Assembly (NCBI GenBank): GCA_001687465.1
Contig: LVLI01000544.1
Coordinates: 1-33,982 of the forward strand
Direction: 5' to 3'
DNA from: Halocafeteria seosinensis
Taxonomy: Eukaryota > Sar > Bigyra > Bicosoecida
DNA length: 33,982 bases
Shown here: positions 21,201-30,524 of the stretch, one piece after another
Numbering within the stretch: the stretch's first letter is position 1
How the letters are laid out: each line of letters begins with the position of its first letter
Translations under genes and position numbers: made by a program
Notes under the pieces: model-generated
What the model saw: the letters and a program-made list of their open reading frames with translations, nothing else
What the model was told of the DNA's origin: nothing
Databases searched by the model: none

Positions 21201-21515
21201 AGTCTATCTTCCTCTCGACCCAGTTTCACGCTGCATGCATCGATAGCAACTTGCCACGGGAACTACACGAGCAGTTTGCCTTCTTCGAAATCAACGGAAA
21301 ATGGCGAACTCCGAAGTTCCCCCAGCGACGCCAACGAGCGTAGTAATGCTGCAGAGGTGGATAAGGACCGTGCTGATATCATTATCGTAGCTCCCCTCTC
21401 ATCCCTGTTGTTGATTGCACTTGTGAGTTTGGTAGTGTTCCTACGCCGTCGCGCTAATGCGAACCAGCAAATAATTCTCCCGGAAGATATGGAGGTCAAG
21501 GTATACCCCGACTAA
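18282..21515 (+). CDS. Type I surface protein: cysteine module, GLUG repeats, LamG-like domain, S/T/P stalk, membrane anchor
   Basis: 1,077 residues from the ATG at 18282, which places a hydrophobic signal segment (LYLIGTFILLVNSINA, 31-46) just before NATDLR, matching the signal region of the paralogue at 31896. Residues 56-163 form a module with conserved Cys (ESCFKY, FELNC). Residues 158-493 hold 11 GLUG-type repeats of about 35 residues, consensus C-x-S-x-G-x-I-x-G-x-x-x-GGI-x-G, expected to build a beta-solenoid. A cap (GQLYLQGTTNQWLN ... LPILRFQ) follows. Residues 603-810 resemble a LamG/concanavalin-like jelly roll (YYDFNDD, SFTFAIWAYP, EWTHVVVTRK, VTIFLNGS), a fold used for sugar or protein binding. 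A Ser/Thr/Pro stalk (812-1020), a membrane helix (VAPLSSLLLIALVSLVVFL) and a 22-residue cytoplasmic tail (RRRANANQQ...) end the protein. The inferred role is cell-surface adhesion or recognition. The frame is open up to 17802, so a longer N-terminus is possible. Confidence 0.85.
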   Translation: MLTTDVAGHRRTFVKEEHRSSTIKASFSKLYLIGTFILLVNSINATDLRNSIQNEGESCFKYTPSKNLFELNCTLLDWQKANYGNHHHITLKANETFDGNDNEIDLASFNDFRGLFVVDDSGVSSLERAPLIRNVDVKNGETNTDGGFIVQSNQRFFIVDSCSSTGVIDLRGGGICGRRCGEDMGHILITGCQSTGKIKGRGAGGIAGHRIAEYWGSARIVDCHSIGDIEGGDAGGIVGGLVATIGATADIIDCSSTGKLLGIGVGGITGDHAAKDEGTVNISGCYSVGDIQGDDSGGIVGDSAGDRDGIVTIQQCLSEGVISGRQAGGITGTMAGGDTGDVEIQKCRSTGEITGHRAGGIAGALVGDNGNAEIRQCHSTGEITGSNAGGITGSWAGHDHGHTKLEQCYSLGNVDGADSGGICGWRTAEDGAKVEISDCYSRGMISGSHAGGICGDEVGKDDEFGGGELFITNSYASGSIAAGAGGLLGGIDPDAIVEVKYSVYNGGDLVGGGAGGSVDVDTDNSDNLKDIEGQLYLQGTTNQWLNDTWVVTGNNGLPILRFQFLTTSPSMSTTVSPVFSSSVSPTTSPTETYRNFRLGLPTPVRAYYDFNDDVDAFRDRAGHYHAINQGATLLEDQGTVGHALSFERGEYVDLEGALDVGTGSFTFAIWAYPTVNENNKWGIPAQHILRTAGNGRRTEVSFSTQGRRKIRFESKNQNGEAKMFSQGELPLNEWTHVVVTRKNRHVTIFLNGSEDHQSQVLSGAITASDGALSDQRGSKGDGMRKGFRVDQCIIWPRVLSEMEIQGLYNLRFQLLATPSPITTSTSGSRSPSVTPTETYTSSQSPTRSSTSSASVTTTSSLSPTSSLSGSWSPSVTPTGTPTSSKTPTRSGTISASVTTTSFSPPMSSLSGSTIPPVTPSTKVTGTNRLSFTASPFGGRDRSVTRTKTYTSSTSPTDSGTAVAIPSSSLADSRSLSSSRPSFTLHASIATCHGNYTSSLPSSKSTENGELRSSPSDANERSNAAEVDKDRADIIIVAPLSSLLLIALVSLVVFLRRRANANQQIILPEDMEVKVYPD
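20756..21150 (+). repeat. 126-bp tandem repeats in the stalk of the surface protein
   Basis: Two full 126-bp (42-codon) units begin at 20756 and 20882 with gtcgggtagt. They are highly similar, sharing for example tccgcgtctgtaacaaccac. A third, degenerate and shortened unit begins at 21008, and another partial copy (SVTRTKTYTSS) follows near 21105. They encode the SPSVTPT-ETYTSS-type stalk. Confidence 0.75.
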
Positions 21516-23429
21516 GGCCGTAGTTCAGTGACGTTACCGCTTTCCAAGTGCGATTGCGATGCTGAAGAACTGTCCAGAGGTCGAAGCAACCATTCAATTG
21601 GTGAGAGCAAAGTGGCGCCTCATCGGAGCAAAAGATGAATAGATTTGAGTACAAGGATCTAAGCTCGGTCTGGCGAAAGGTGTAACAGACCAACCAAAGG
21701 ACATATTTAAGACAATTCTAAATTTCGGTGTCCTGTGGAGGTTCTCAGAATAAATCGGAAACGAACGGTCTCCATGTGTAGAGGATTCTGAGAATTTCTG
21801 CATCCAACGGAATGGTAGTTCCTCAAATAGGGGCCTTAGATATACATATAGTTCTTCTTCAATAGATAAGGTACATATAGGTGGTGTACGTCTCAAATAG
21901 AGCAGAAAATGCGGTACAAAATTTGGTTGTACATAAACACAAAGCTATACGATTTTGCGTAGTGAATACTACCAACCAGAGGCGCGTCGCGACTCGCTGC
22001 TGTAGTCACTGGCACCTTGGTTAGGAGTGGTTGATAATGCGTTGAGTACTGGCAGCAATGTGGTCCGGAACGACATTGTGTTGTAGTGGAATATACAGCC
22101 GTATTACAGAGTATTGGAGTTTCATAGAATGTACTGTTAATCATCTATACCGGTTTGGCAAATATATTGCAATACCAGTGAAGTGCTTTCAAAGACACCA
22201 AAGTGAGCACGTCTTAAAGGAGAACCGTCATATCCGGTAGCCAAGGTGAGTGAGTGAGCGTTGCTTTTTCCGTTCTTAGCTTTTCATGGACTACCGTAAA
22301 CTTGGACCGGTGAATCGCAGCATCGAAAGCAGGGAGAGACACGGGCAGTACTGTACTCTGAAACCCACCCGGGGTATGTCACCACGCTCGGAACTAGGAG
22401 GAAGAGGCTGCAGAGGATGCGTGTCACTGGATGTTACCGTTAGCCGAGATACGAAGCCATCACTACAATATATATTGCTTCTTACGGAATCTAATCATGT
22501 CGACGCGTCAGCAGGTGTAGTGTAACTGAACGATAGAATCGAACAGACTTCTCATCGAATTAGGGTTTGCGAGTTCGAAGCAAATTCTCCAGTGAAAAGC
22601 CGCAAAAAAGCTCCAAAAAAAAAAGTAAAAGACTTCTGGAAAGTTGGGAGTAAGGACTTAACTCCTGAACTTGCCGTCCTACCCATCACTTTCAGCTTTC
22701 AGAAAAAAATCTCGGCTGTCCCTTCGAAAACTTACATGGAGTAGGTTTTGGTGCAACCCATCCTAGTGATTTCCGACATTGATCGCATCGGATTTGGTTG
22801 CGATCAAGCAAGCTTCCAGACTGGCCCAAGGTCTCCAGACAGGAATACATGGTATATGGAGCTGTACTGAAAATGCCGCCAAGCTTAAAGACATCCAAAA
22901 CTGGAACTGTTGAAATTGCTGTACCCGTGCTGCGCGTCTGCTGTGTAAAAACAGGCTGTATATATCTCTTGGTAGAATGTGGAGGAACATCGGATGCCGT
23001 AACGGCTCTTTATGAACGTCCTTCGTGGAATTGGAATCGAATTGAATATCGAAAATGCTTGTACGGACTTTATTCGGATCGCGCTGTAAATATTGGAAGA
23101 AGTCAGCTCATGAATGGAGAGTGCTTGAATCTCCATGCAGCCAGCGAGCAGCTGCCTGAGCTCCCAGCAATTTGAATTAAGGTGCATTCAGTACACGCAT
23201 AACACTAGTACTAGCACTACGGATGAGAGCTCAAAGTTGATGCGCAATCCTCGTTCGTTTGCGCTGGAACAGGTCAAGCGTGCTGAATAGTGTACTCGGA
23301 AAAAACCTACTGTCAGGTTCAATCGAACCTCCTTGGAAGTAATTCCGCACAAGAGACACTGGTCAAAAGCAAATGACGACATTCGCAGTAAGGTAAAGTG
23401 GAATCGGATTGTCGGACTCCTGGGAGATA
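21516..23429. other. 1.9-kb intergenic region
   Basis: No convincing gene. A 125-codon frame at 22798-23175 (+) has fairly ordinary amino-acid composition but no recognised motif, start context or homologue in the window, and may be chance or an orphan. An A-rich tract lies at about 22605-22635. ACCGGT-type palindromes occur near 22150 and 22310. No tRNA-like B box or inverted-repeat element end was found. Confidence 0.4.
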
Positions 23430-26400
23430 ATGCCTCGATGTTCCCAATGGAAACACACCCTGCGTTTGGTTCTGCTGCTCATCGTCGTAGCGTACGTCAC
23501 TTCCACGGAACATGCGCTGGATAATGGCCACCTCAACTCCACGCCTTTCTCAACGGAAGATAGCAAATATGACGATACCGTCACTGGCGTGGACGCCAAT
23601 GGGAAAGGATCGATAGCTCTAGCTAGTCCGAGTCCCCTGCTGGAGGATAGTGGTCTCTACTTGAGTCCGAGTCCCTTTCTGGTCAATGACGACGTCACCC
23701 AGGTGGATGACGTGACATTAACTACAACGACTCTGAACGATGTCAACGTTAGTCCACTCCCTTTGCTCAAAGAAAATTTAATGAACGCGAGACCATCGGG
23801 GAATGAGGCCTCACTGGTCCCAAGTCCTTTGCTCGAAGGCAGTGTTGGTGCCATTCCTCATCTGAGTCCTCGGGCTGCACGGCAACGAAATTTGCTGGAC
23901 AGTTTGTTAAGTCCTAGCCCTCTCCTGGATGATACCCCCTTGAGCTCGAGCCCCTTGTTGGAATTGGATGTAAGCCCCAGTCCCTTATTAGATGGCATCT
24001 CCGTGAGCCCGAGCCCTCTACTAGATGAAATCACGCTGGTCAGTCCCCAGCCAAGTATGGATTTTAGTGCCAGTCCGGTTCTTGACGATGGCGTCTTGAG
24101 CCCAAGTCCTTTGGCGGGCGCTATTTCAAGCCTAACCGCTCCTCCAGCGGTTCGCTTGGGAACTACTTCTACGCCTACGACATCAGCCACGACCAGTGCG
24201 TCAAAGACGACGACGTCCACTCCGACACCCACTCCATCGCATGTGTTTTACAATTTGACGGGAAGCGACAGGGTCGTTTCTGCTTGCGGCGATAGGAATC
24301 CATTCAATTGCGTTACAGCGTTGTTTCGACAGTCTGAAGGCGTTACCTTTACTGGTGCTGATAACTCGTCGTCTTCGTCACCGTTTGCGGATTTGAGGGT
24401 TCAAAGTATTCATGGGGCACCAGTGGAAGTGGGGATACACTGCGACAAAGCGACTCCAGACAGTACTGAGAACGGAATCGTGTACTCTGGATGCCAAGGA
24501 GCCTACTCCGACTCAAGTTTGGACATAGAAATCCCAATATTTCAAAAGGCATTGCTGAGAGAAAATATATCGTGCAGTAATGCGAGTAGGGTAGAGCTGC
24601 CAACTTGCCGAGAACTGAAGTATGAATTGGAATGGTTCTTTCGGGAAAACGCCACAGCGCTCATCATATCCCAGCTTCCGTTATTGAGGCAGGAATCGTC
24701 TCAGCGCAGACAACTCCAAGAAATCCCCAGAGTACTCTTGCCAGTAGTGTTTCCTGTGGCCCTGGAAAATGAGCGAGTACTTTCTGTTACTCAACATGTA
24801 TGGATAGACGTGTCAGAGATTGCAGCGTCTGCGAGGTTGGACGTAGTAGTACAGCCGGACGCAATTTCTATTGATGAAGGACGCAACGGGTCGGGATTCA
24901 ATGCTTCCAATATTGTGGAGAGATCAGTTGTTCTTTCACTTGAGTCGAACCAATTATATACGTGGGCGGGAGGCACCGAATTAGAGGGAATTGTTGGTTT
25001 GCCACCTCCAGGAACATCGGGCAATTCCTCAGTTTCTTTTGAGCAAACCATCCGTTTCGATATTGAAGCGTCCCCTCATGGTGCCTTGGATTCCTATGTG
25101 GAAGTGGAAGTCGTAGATATCGATTTCGGGCTATCGAAACGTCTCAAGATCTCAGTCCTTCTAAGAGTCCGTGAAGGAGACATTAATATTGTTCCTACAG
25201 TACCCATCGAAGCACAGTTGAGTCGCGCGGACGCTCCGGACCAATTTCCTGTGCTTTTGCCCAACAGTGGCGATTACGCCGTCCAATGGAGAGCTAGACT
25301 CTTTGACGACGATGGCAGTGAAATCACAGCTACAGATTCTGCATCCGCCTTCTGGGTGCAAGTGACTGGGACTGGATCACTCCCCGTTAGCGGTGCCGTT
25401 TCTGCAGGCGAAGAACAGGAAGTTATTGTTACACTAGAAATGATCCCGAAGAATACGAACTCCTCGGGACAGCATAAGGCCTGGTTACTAGTAGAGACTG
25501 ATTCCCGGAATGGTGCTCCCTCCACAGAATTGCCTGGAACACCACCTGCGGTTGCTACCAGTCCCTGGTTTTCTGGCATGCGATATTGGTTGAGCTTAAA
25601 ATTATTAGTCACCTCAGTATTTGTCTGTCCAGAAATTCCGATCAGAACTGCTCTATTGCCTTTCCAAGAGCAAGTGTTGGAGTGGACAGTAGTCAATGTG
25701 GACAGTCAAGCGCTTTTTGTGTTACCTCGTGACTTTAGACTTCGCCTAGCGCCAGCAAGCATGAATCAAACTGGCAACACGACTACAGTATCTATCGGCT
25801 CTCCCGTGGTAAATAATGAGCGAATTTTCGGGAACTGGCTTGAGCTGTCTCCGGCCTCGGCCATCGTTGCCCCTGAAAGTAGACGAAGCTTCCGCGCCAC
25901 CATAAGATATTACACAGAGATGTTTAGTTTGCAAAGTCCCAAAATTAATTTCCGTGCTTTTGAGTTCGAGCCACTCTTCAGTTACTCTATGGCGATTCTT
26001 ACGAAGGAACAGTGGCTGCAGGGACTCGACTTTAAGGATTCTAGGGACACACGTGACCTATCTGTTCACACTTCCTTTCTTGGTGGGGCAGCAGACGAAC
26101 GTCAATCGTTCCTAGAGTCCAAAAGGCAGAGCGGATTCGTTAATGATCCTATCAAAATTGAAATAGTACTGGTGGATGCGCTCGGCAACAGCCCCGCCAA
26201 AGCAATGTTTTCAGACAGTCCTGCCGTTGACACTAGAAAGGGTCTACCTGTCCTTTCTGTGACGGTTACTTCACCGGAAACTGGCATTGATGACTCGACG
26301 CTGAGCGCTAAACTCCCTTTGGGGCTCACCAGCGGGAGGGAAGTGCGTTCATTTTCATTTTCTGTCGTCTTCGAAATCATTGGTCAAGCGAATGTAGACG

Positions 26401-28376
26401 TGAAATTGGGTAACACATCTATTGCCGGTTCGCCGCTTGCGCTGCAGACGAGAGTTGTCACATGTTCCAAGAATGAAGTACCAAGTTCCGACGGGTCTCG
26501 GTGCGTATGTAAAGCAGGATATTCACGCGAGAGTGAAGAAGTGAGCAACAAAGCAGACTGCTTGCCCTGTCCTGAGGGAAGGTTCCTGGCTCAACCGTCG
26601 AACGAAGAAACATGCGATGTTTGTCCCAACGAGCATTTCTCTCTTGCAGGGAGCGCCACGTGCATTCCTTGTCCCTCTGTCGGGTTTGAATGCGTACAGG
26701 GCAAACTGCGAATGCAAAATGGATACTGGTGCGAAGTATGCGCAAGTGGCCTTCACTTACTCCCATTCAATGTGAGTGTGCAGGAACATATCGTGAATCA
26801 AGCTCGACGTGGTCAAACTGTGGTGCTCCATGAATGCGAACCCGCTTCCGCATGTATGGTAAACAATACTCAATTCACCACTAGTTGCGCGGAGGCTCGA
26901 ACCGGTCCACTGTGTGATGAGTGCCAAACCGACTTTATCAAGGCTAAAGATCAATGCCTAGAATGTCGAAATACGGATCAAAACCGGATGCTTGTTGGGA
27001 TCTGGTTATCCGTTGCGATGACCATTATCGCCGGGCTCAATCTGTACGATTTTACCAAGAGCAAAGGTGGGGAGGAATTAGCACGACGTGGCACAGGCAA
27101 GCTCACTTCAGATGAGGAAACTAAACATTGGGTTTCAGAGGACCCGGTTGCTATACAGTCTGCGGATACGAAAGGAGAGATGGATGGTATCGCTTATCTG
27201 AAGCTTCTCGTCTTACTGACCATGGACTATTTTCAGATGACTTCGATAGTCGCCGAACTGGAATATTCACCGTTTACTGGGGAATCTGCCTGGTACAGAG
27301 AGGTATCTCGTCAGTTTCTGATGGATCCTGCGCGTCCTGACTCCTTTCGGTGTGTCTTGGGTTTCGGCTTTTTCGGACTATCCGTTGCTTCTTTGTTGCT
27401 TCCATGGCTGCTTCTGCTTCTGTCGCTGTGCGTGCAACTCGTGTTTCATATGATCAAGCAAGGTCATCGAGCAACATGCCGAGACACACTGGTGTCATCT
27501 CTGCGGCCTACCTCTGTTCTCCTGGGAATAATTCATGCGTCGGTATCGATGACTGTTGTTAACATATACAACATTTACCCGTATGAAATATTCGGAGAAT
27601 TCAGGTTGAGAGCGGATTTCGGCACTTCGACGAGCGATCCAGAGTATACTATCCTAGCTGGCCTGGGCGGCTTTACCTTGGCTGCATTTATCGTAGGGCT
27701 TCCTGTGTTCTTACTTGTGTATCTCAGCTGGCGCCATAGGACAGCAACAACCTATTTTCTAAGGAAAGACTTCTTGAGGATAATCGATGGACTCCGTGTC
27801 AGCAATCGTGGATATTTGTGGCCGGCTTTCCAAATCATTCGAAAGGTTGCCCTCCTACTACTGGTGTTTCTCTTAAGAAATCCTTCATATCAAGTAGTAC
27901 TTGTCACCGTCACGCTGATAGTCTCGTTGATGATTACTGTGATCGTAAAGCCATATAAACTCAACTCTCCTCTCAACAAGATGGAACTGTCTAAGTCGCT
28001 AGCTATCGGATCGACCGCCGGTTTAGGACTCGTTCGGCATTCGGTTCACGGGTCTAATCAGAAGCTTGGCGTCGATATCGCCGTGTTGCTATGTCAGTTG
28101 GGGATGCTGGTACTTTTGGTTTGGGCGTTCACTGTAGTATTTTTAGTGGCGTTTACGACCATAACTAACAAACTCACGCGGTTGAATTGTAAAGGCTGGT
28201 GCAACTGTGGACGGACTAAACGAGTTGAGCCTCAACTAATTGAAGTGGCGAGGCGCCGGAGGACGAGTCAGGAACCACATCGGCGTAAGAGTCAACCGAG
28301 CTTGGAGGGGACAAATTCCTGGAGCGGCATTGTTGTCCGAGGAGAAAATTGTACGTATCAGCCTGCTGCCCCGTGA
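23430..28376 (+). CDS. Large receptor-like protein: SPSPLL repeats, beta-rich ectodomain, cysteine-rich region, about eight membrane helices
   Basis: 1,648 residues, intronless. The first ATG is 23430 (the frame upstream offers only TTG) and starts a clean signal peptide (LRLVLLLIVVAYVTST). Residues 64-232 contain about ten copies of a short motif S-P-S-P-L-L-(D/E), separated by 5-30 residues, then a Thr/Ser/Pro stretch (TTSTPTTSATTSASKTTTS). Residues 270-1010 are a beta-rich, N-glycosylation-site-rich ectodomain. Residues 1011-1187 are cysteine-rich with EGF/TNFR/GCC2-GCC3-like spacing (CVCKAGYS, CLPCPEGRF, CDVCPNEHFS, CIPCPS, LCDECQ). About eight membrane helices follow (1188-1580; e.g. LLLPWLLLLLSLCVQLVF). 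The cytoplasmic tail of some 68 residues has two basophilic-kinase-like sites (RRRRTS, RRKSQPS). This layout of cysteine-rich repeats before a multi-helix domain is known among receptor- or channel-like proteins of protists; ligand and activity are unknown. Confidence 0.85.
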   Translation: MPRCSQWKHTLRLVLLLIVVAYVTSTEHALDNGHLNSTPFSTEDSKYDDTVTGVDANGKGSIALASPSPLLEDSGLYLSPSPFLVNDDVTQVDDVTLTTTTLNDVNVSPLPLLKENLMNARPSGNEASLVPSPLLEGSVGAIPHLSPRAARQRNLLDSLLSPSPLLDDTPLSSSPLLELDVSPSPLLDGISVSPSPLLDEITLVSPQPSMDFSASPVLDDGVLSPSPLAGAISSLTAPPAVRLGTTSTPTTSATTSASKTTTSTPTPTPSHVFYNLTGSDRVVSACGDRNPFNCVTALFRQSEGVTFTGADNSSSSSPFADLRVQSIHGAPVEVGIHCDKATPDSTENGIVYSGCQGAYSDSSLDIEIPIFQKALLRENISCSNASRVELPTCRELKYELEWFFRENATALIISQLPLLRQESSQRRQLQEIPRVLLPVVFPVALENERVLSVTQHVWIDVSEIAASARLDVVVQPDAISIDEGRNGSGFNASNIVERSVVLSLESNQLYTWAGGTELEGIVGLPPPGTSGNSSVSFEQTIRFDIEASPHGALDSYVEVEVVDIDFGLSKRLKISVLLRVREGDINIVPTVPIEAQLSRADAPDQFPVLLPNSGDYAVQWRARLFDDDGSEITATDSASAFWVQVTGTGSLPVSGAVSAGEEQEVIVTLEMIPKNTNSSGQHKAWLLVETDSRNGAPSTELPGTPPAVATSPWFSGMRYWLSLKLLVTSVFVCPEIPIRTALLPFQEQVLEWTVVNVDSQALFVLPRDFRLRLAPASMNQTGNTTTVSIGSPVVNNERIFGNWLELSPASAIVAPESRRSFRATIRYYTEMFSLQSPKINFRAFEFEPLFSYSMAILTKEQWLQGLDFKDSRDTRDLSVHTSFLGGAADERQSFLESKRQSGFVNDPIKIEIVLVDALGNSPAKAMFSDSPAVDTRKGLPVLSVTVTSPETGIDDSTLSAKLPLGLTSGREVRSFSFSVVFEIIGQANVDVKLGNTSIAGSPLALQTRVVTCSKNEVPSSDGSRCVCKAGYSRESEEVSNKADCLPCPEGRFLAQPSNEETCDVCPNEHFSLAGSATCIPCPSVGFECVQGKLRMQNGYWCEVCASGLHLLPFNVSVQEHIVNQARRGQTVVLHECEPASACMVNNTQFTTSCAEARTGPLCDECQTDFIKAKDQCLECRNTDQNRMLVGIWLSVAMTIIAGLNLYDFTKSKGGEELARRGTGKLTSDEETKHWVSEDPVAIQSADTKGEMDGIAYLKLLVLLTMDYFQMTSIVAELEYSPFTGESAWYREVSRQFLMDPARPDSFRCVLGFGFFGLSVASLLLPWLLLLLSLCVQLVFHMIKQGHRATCRDTLVSSLRPTSVLLGIIHASVSMTVVNIYNIYPYEIFGEFRLRADFGTSTSDPEYTILAGLGGFTLAAFIVGLPVFLLVYLSWRHRTATTYFLRKDFLRIIDGLRVSNRGYLWPAFQIIRKVALLLLVFLLRNPSYQVVLVTVTLIVSLMITVIVKPYKLNSPLNKMELSKSLAIGSTAGLGLVRHSVHGSNQKLGVDIAVLLCQLGMLVLLVWAFTVVFLVAFTTITNKLTRLNCKGWCNCGRTKRVEPQLIEVARRRRTSQEPHRRKSQPSLEGTNSWSGIVVRGENCTYQPAAP

Positions 28377-29159
28377 GTCAGCCCTGAGACAAAGTGCAGA
28401 GCTTGTGGCGAGTAGAGGCGAGCGAAGATGAAATTTCCATTAATCGGAAGTTTAATGCTAGTCAGATATATGTAACGAGTGAATGGTATGATACAACCTA
28501 GCATAGGAAATACACTGGACGATACAGTTCCAGTTATAGCATGCACAGGTAGACGCATCAAACAAGAGACGATTGGAAATGTGTGGAAAGTTTCGGTCCC
28601 GACCTGACGTTCCATCCATTGATTACTGCAGGCGAATTCTTCGGAAAATGGATGTTCAGTGCCGCGGAAGTTGCTGGAATCCATAATCGAACGGTGCTCA
28701 CAAAGCCATTTGCTAACGTAGACAAAACAAAACCAGCATATGTTACATGGCAATAGCAATGAATACTTCTCAGCTTGCTTTGATACGTCTACATTGTACC
28801 TACTTACGACTCGACCTTGGTTTGAAACTTTGAATTCCTGGGCTGGAGGCCCGGGTCCCACACCTGCCAGCCAGGGACTCGCAGGAGCTGGCGGCGCCTG
28901 GCGCAGCCTGGCGGTCGCAAGAATCTTTGGGGCAGCTTAATTGACCCCATTGAAAGCACATGTCGTGTCGTTCAATGGCTTGATTGATAGAGACTACTAC
29001 ATGCCTTGCAGTCTCTCGGGAATCTTTGGTCAAGAGGGAGAGATCCCAGATTCCCCTTTTTTTTTTTTTTCGAGGAGTGTTCGGTCGCAAGTTGTGGGGA
29101 AAACATACATTTTTTACGCTTCATTGCCTTTTTTGTTTGTCAAGAGTAAGCCAGCCAGT
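28377..29159. other. Intergenic, promoter side of the TPR gene
   Basis: Contains a G/C-rich patch with repeated ctggcg (about 28887-28917) and a T-run at about 29057-29072 shortly before the TPR gene. The TPR frame is open upstream to 28941, but only through a TTG, and its translation there is not TPR-like. No other gene was recognised. Confidence 0.45.
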
Positions 29160-30524
29160 ATGACGGAAGCTCAGAAATATCGAAACAAGGCGGCCCGGTG
29201 CCTGAACCAGGGGCAATTCCAGGAAGTCGTGGAATGGGCGGATAAAGCCCTCGAGGTCGATGGGGTCGAGCAGTACGAATCTGCGTTGGCGTTGCAAATG
29301 AAAGGACAGGCTTTACATTGTCTCAATCGTCAGGACGAGGCCATCCAGTGCTATGACAAAGCGATTGAAGTGAATCCCGAGTACGCCCCGGCTCTCCACA
29401 ACAAAGGGGAAACTTTGCGTGTCTTGAAGCGGAACGAGGAAGCGATTCAGTGTTACGACCGAGCACTCGAAATTAAGCCCGATTACGTTGACGTGTGGTA
29501 TCTCAAAGGTCTGGCGTTGAAGACCTTAAATCGAAACGAAGAAGCCATCGAGTGCTTTGATAAAACCCTTGAGCTGGATCCGAGCCACTCGAATGCATTT
29601 TACAACAAAGGCCGCGCTTGTTTCAATCTTAAAAGGAAAGAAGATGCGATTGCTTACTATGATAAGGCTTTGGAGCTGGACCCAAAACTATCCATGGCAT
29701 TCCACTACAAAGGACGTGCCCTCTCGAATCTGGGCAAGAAGGAAGAAGCTCTGGCGTGCTACATGTGTGCCACCGAAATCAACCCAAAGTTCGCCACGGC
29801 TTTCTATCGTAAGGGACTGATCCTTATTTCACTCGGAAGAGATCCGGAAGCACTGCAGGCGTTTCATCAGGCTATACAAAGCGATGCTTCTTTTGCGAAG
29901 GACATTCAACGGAACCTAAAGGAAGGATCCGTTGACGTCGAAGCATTGATGCACCAAGGCGATATTATGGAGAGTATCAGGAAGCATGATAAAGCGGCAG
30001 AGTATTATGACACCGCCGCGAAACTGGACAACTCAAACGTGACTATATTAATTAAGAAGGGGGTGGCGTTGTATTCATCCAGAGAATATAAAGCTTCTTT
30101 GAAATGCTATGAGGAGGCTCTCCTGCAAAATCCCGGAAACGTTGAGGCCTTAAACAATAAGGGAAATGTGCTGCAAAAGCTCGAGAAATATGAAGAAGCA
30201 AAGAGTTGCTACGATACGGCTTTGGCCCTCAGTTCTATGAAGGGTAATTCGTTTATGGACATTTGGAACAATCAAGGTAATACGCTATATCATCTTGGCC
30301 GAACGGAAGAAGCCATCAGATGTTATGATGAGTCACTGAAAGCGGATTCCGATCATCCCTACATTCTTTATAACAAAGGAAAAGTGCTTTACAATATGGG
30401 TTATGAAGACCCTGCGAATGAATGCTTTGAACGAGCGGTCCAACACAAACCTATGCTAGTTTATTATCCCTTCAACGCGGCGAGTGATGGTCAACTGTAT
30501 AACCTCAACCGGACGGGGGAGTAG
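29160..30524 (+). CDS. Protein of 12 tandem tetratricopeptide repeats
   Basis: 454 residues, intronless. The ATG at 29160 is the first in frame that begins TPR-like sequence (MTEAQKYRNKAARCLNQGQ). Twelve 34-residue TPRs fill nearly the whole protein, with strong consensus units such as AFYNKGRACFNLKRKEDAIA and EEAIQCYDRALEIKPD. Spacing is disturbed only between repeats 7 and 8 (an extra helix, AKDIQRNLKEGSVD) and around repeats 10-11. No catalytic domain, signal peptide or membrane segment is seen, so a cytosolic scaffold or co-chaperone-like role is likely. The very regular 'N-K-G ... EAI-x-CYD-x-A-L-E-(I/L)-x-P' style resembles TPR proteins of archaea and cyanobacteria. The lack of introns would fit transfer, but TPRs converge easily and this is weak evidence. 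Confidence 0.9.
   Translation: MTEAQKYRNKAARCLNQGQFQEVVEWADKALEVDGVEQYESALALQMKGQALHCLNRQDEAIQCYDKAIEVNPEYAPALHNKGETLRVLKRNEEAIQCYDRALEIKPDYVDVWYLKGLALKTLNRNEEAIECFDKTLELDPSHSNAFYNKGRACFNLKRKEDAIAYYDKALELDPKLSMAFHYKGRALSNLGKKEEALACYMCATEINPKFATAFYRKGLILISLGRDPEALQAFHQAIQSDASFAKDIQRNLKEGSVDVEALMHQGDIMESIRKHDKAAEYYDTAAKLDNSNVTILIKKGVALYSSREYKASLKCYEEALLQNPGNVEALNNKGNVLQKLEKYEEAKSCYDTALALSSMKGNSFMDIWNNQGNTLYHLGRTEEAIRCYDESLKADSDHPYILYNKGKVLYNMGYEDPANECFERAVQHKPMLVYYPFNAASDGQLYNLNRTGE

Noticed and set aside
20891-21343. 150-codon plus-strand frame overlapping the stalk
   Set aside because: Alternative frame of the 126-bp repeats within the clear GLUG/LamG gene.
22798-23175. 125-codon plus-strand frame as an independent gene
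   Set aside because: Composition is acceptable, but there is no motif, family or regulatory support; noted only in the intergenic entry.
23305-23345. GGTTCAATCGAACC palindrome as a tRNA B box
   Set aside because: It resembles part of a T-loop, but no acceptor stem, A box or anticodon arm can be assembled around it.
23409-23429. Upstream start for the receptor-like protein
   Set aside because: The codon is TTG, not ATG. The ATG at 23430 begins the signal peptide.
28941-29159. N-terminal extension of the TPR protein
   Set aside because: It depends on a TTG start and includes a poly-T tract; the ATG at 29160 begins the first TPR.
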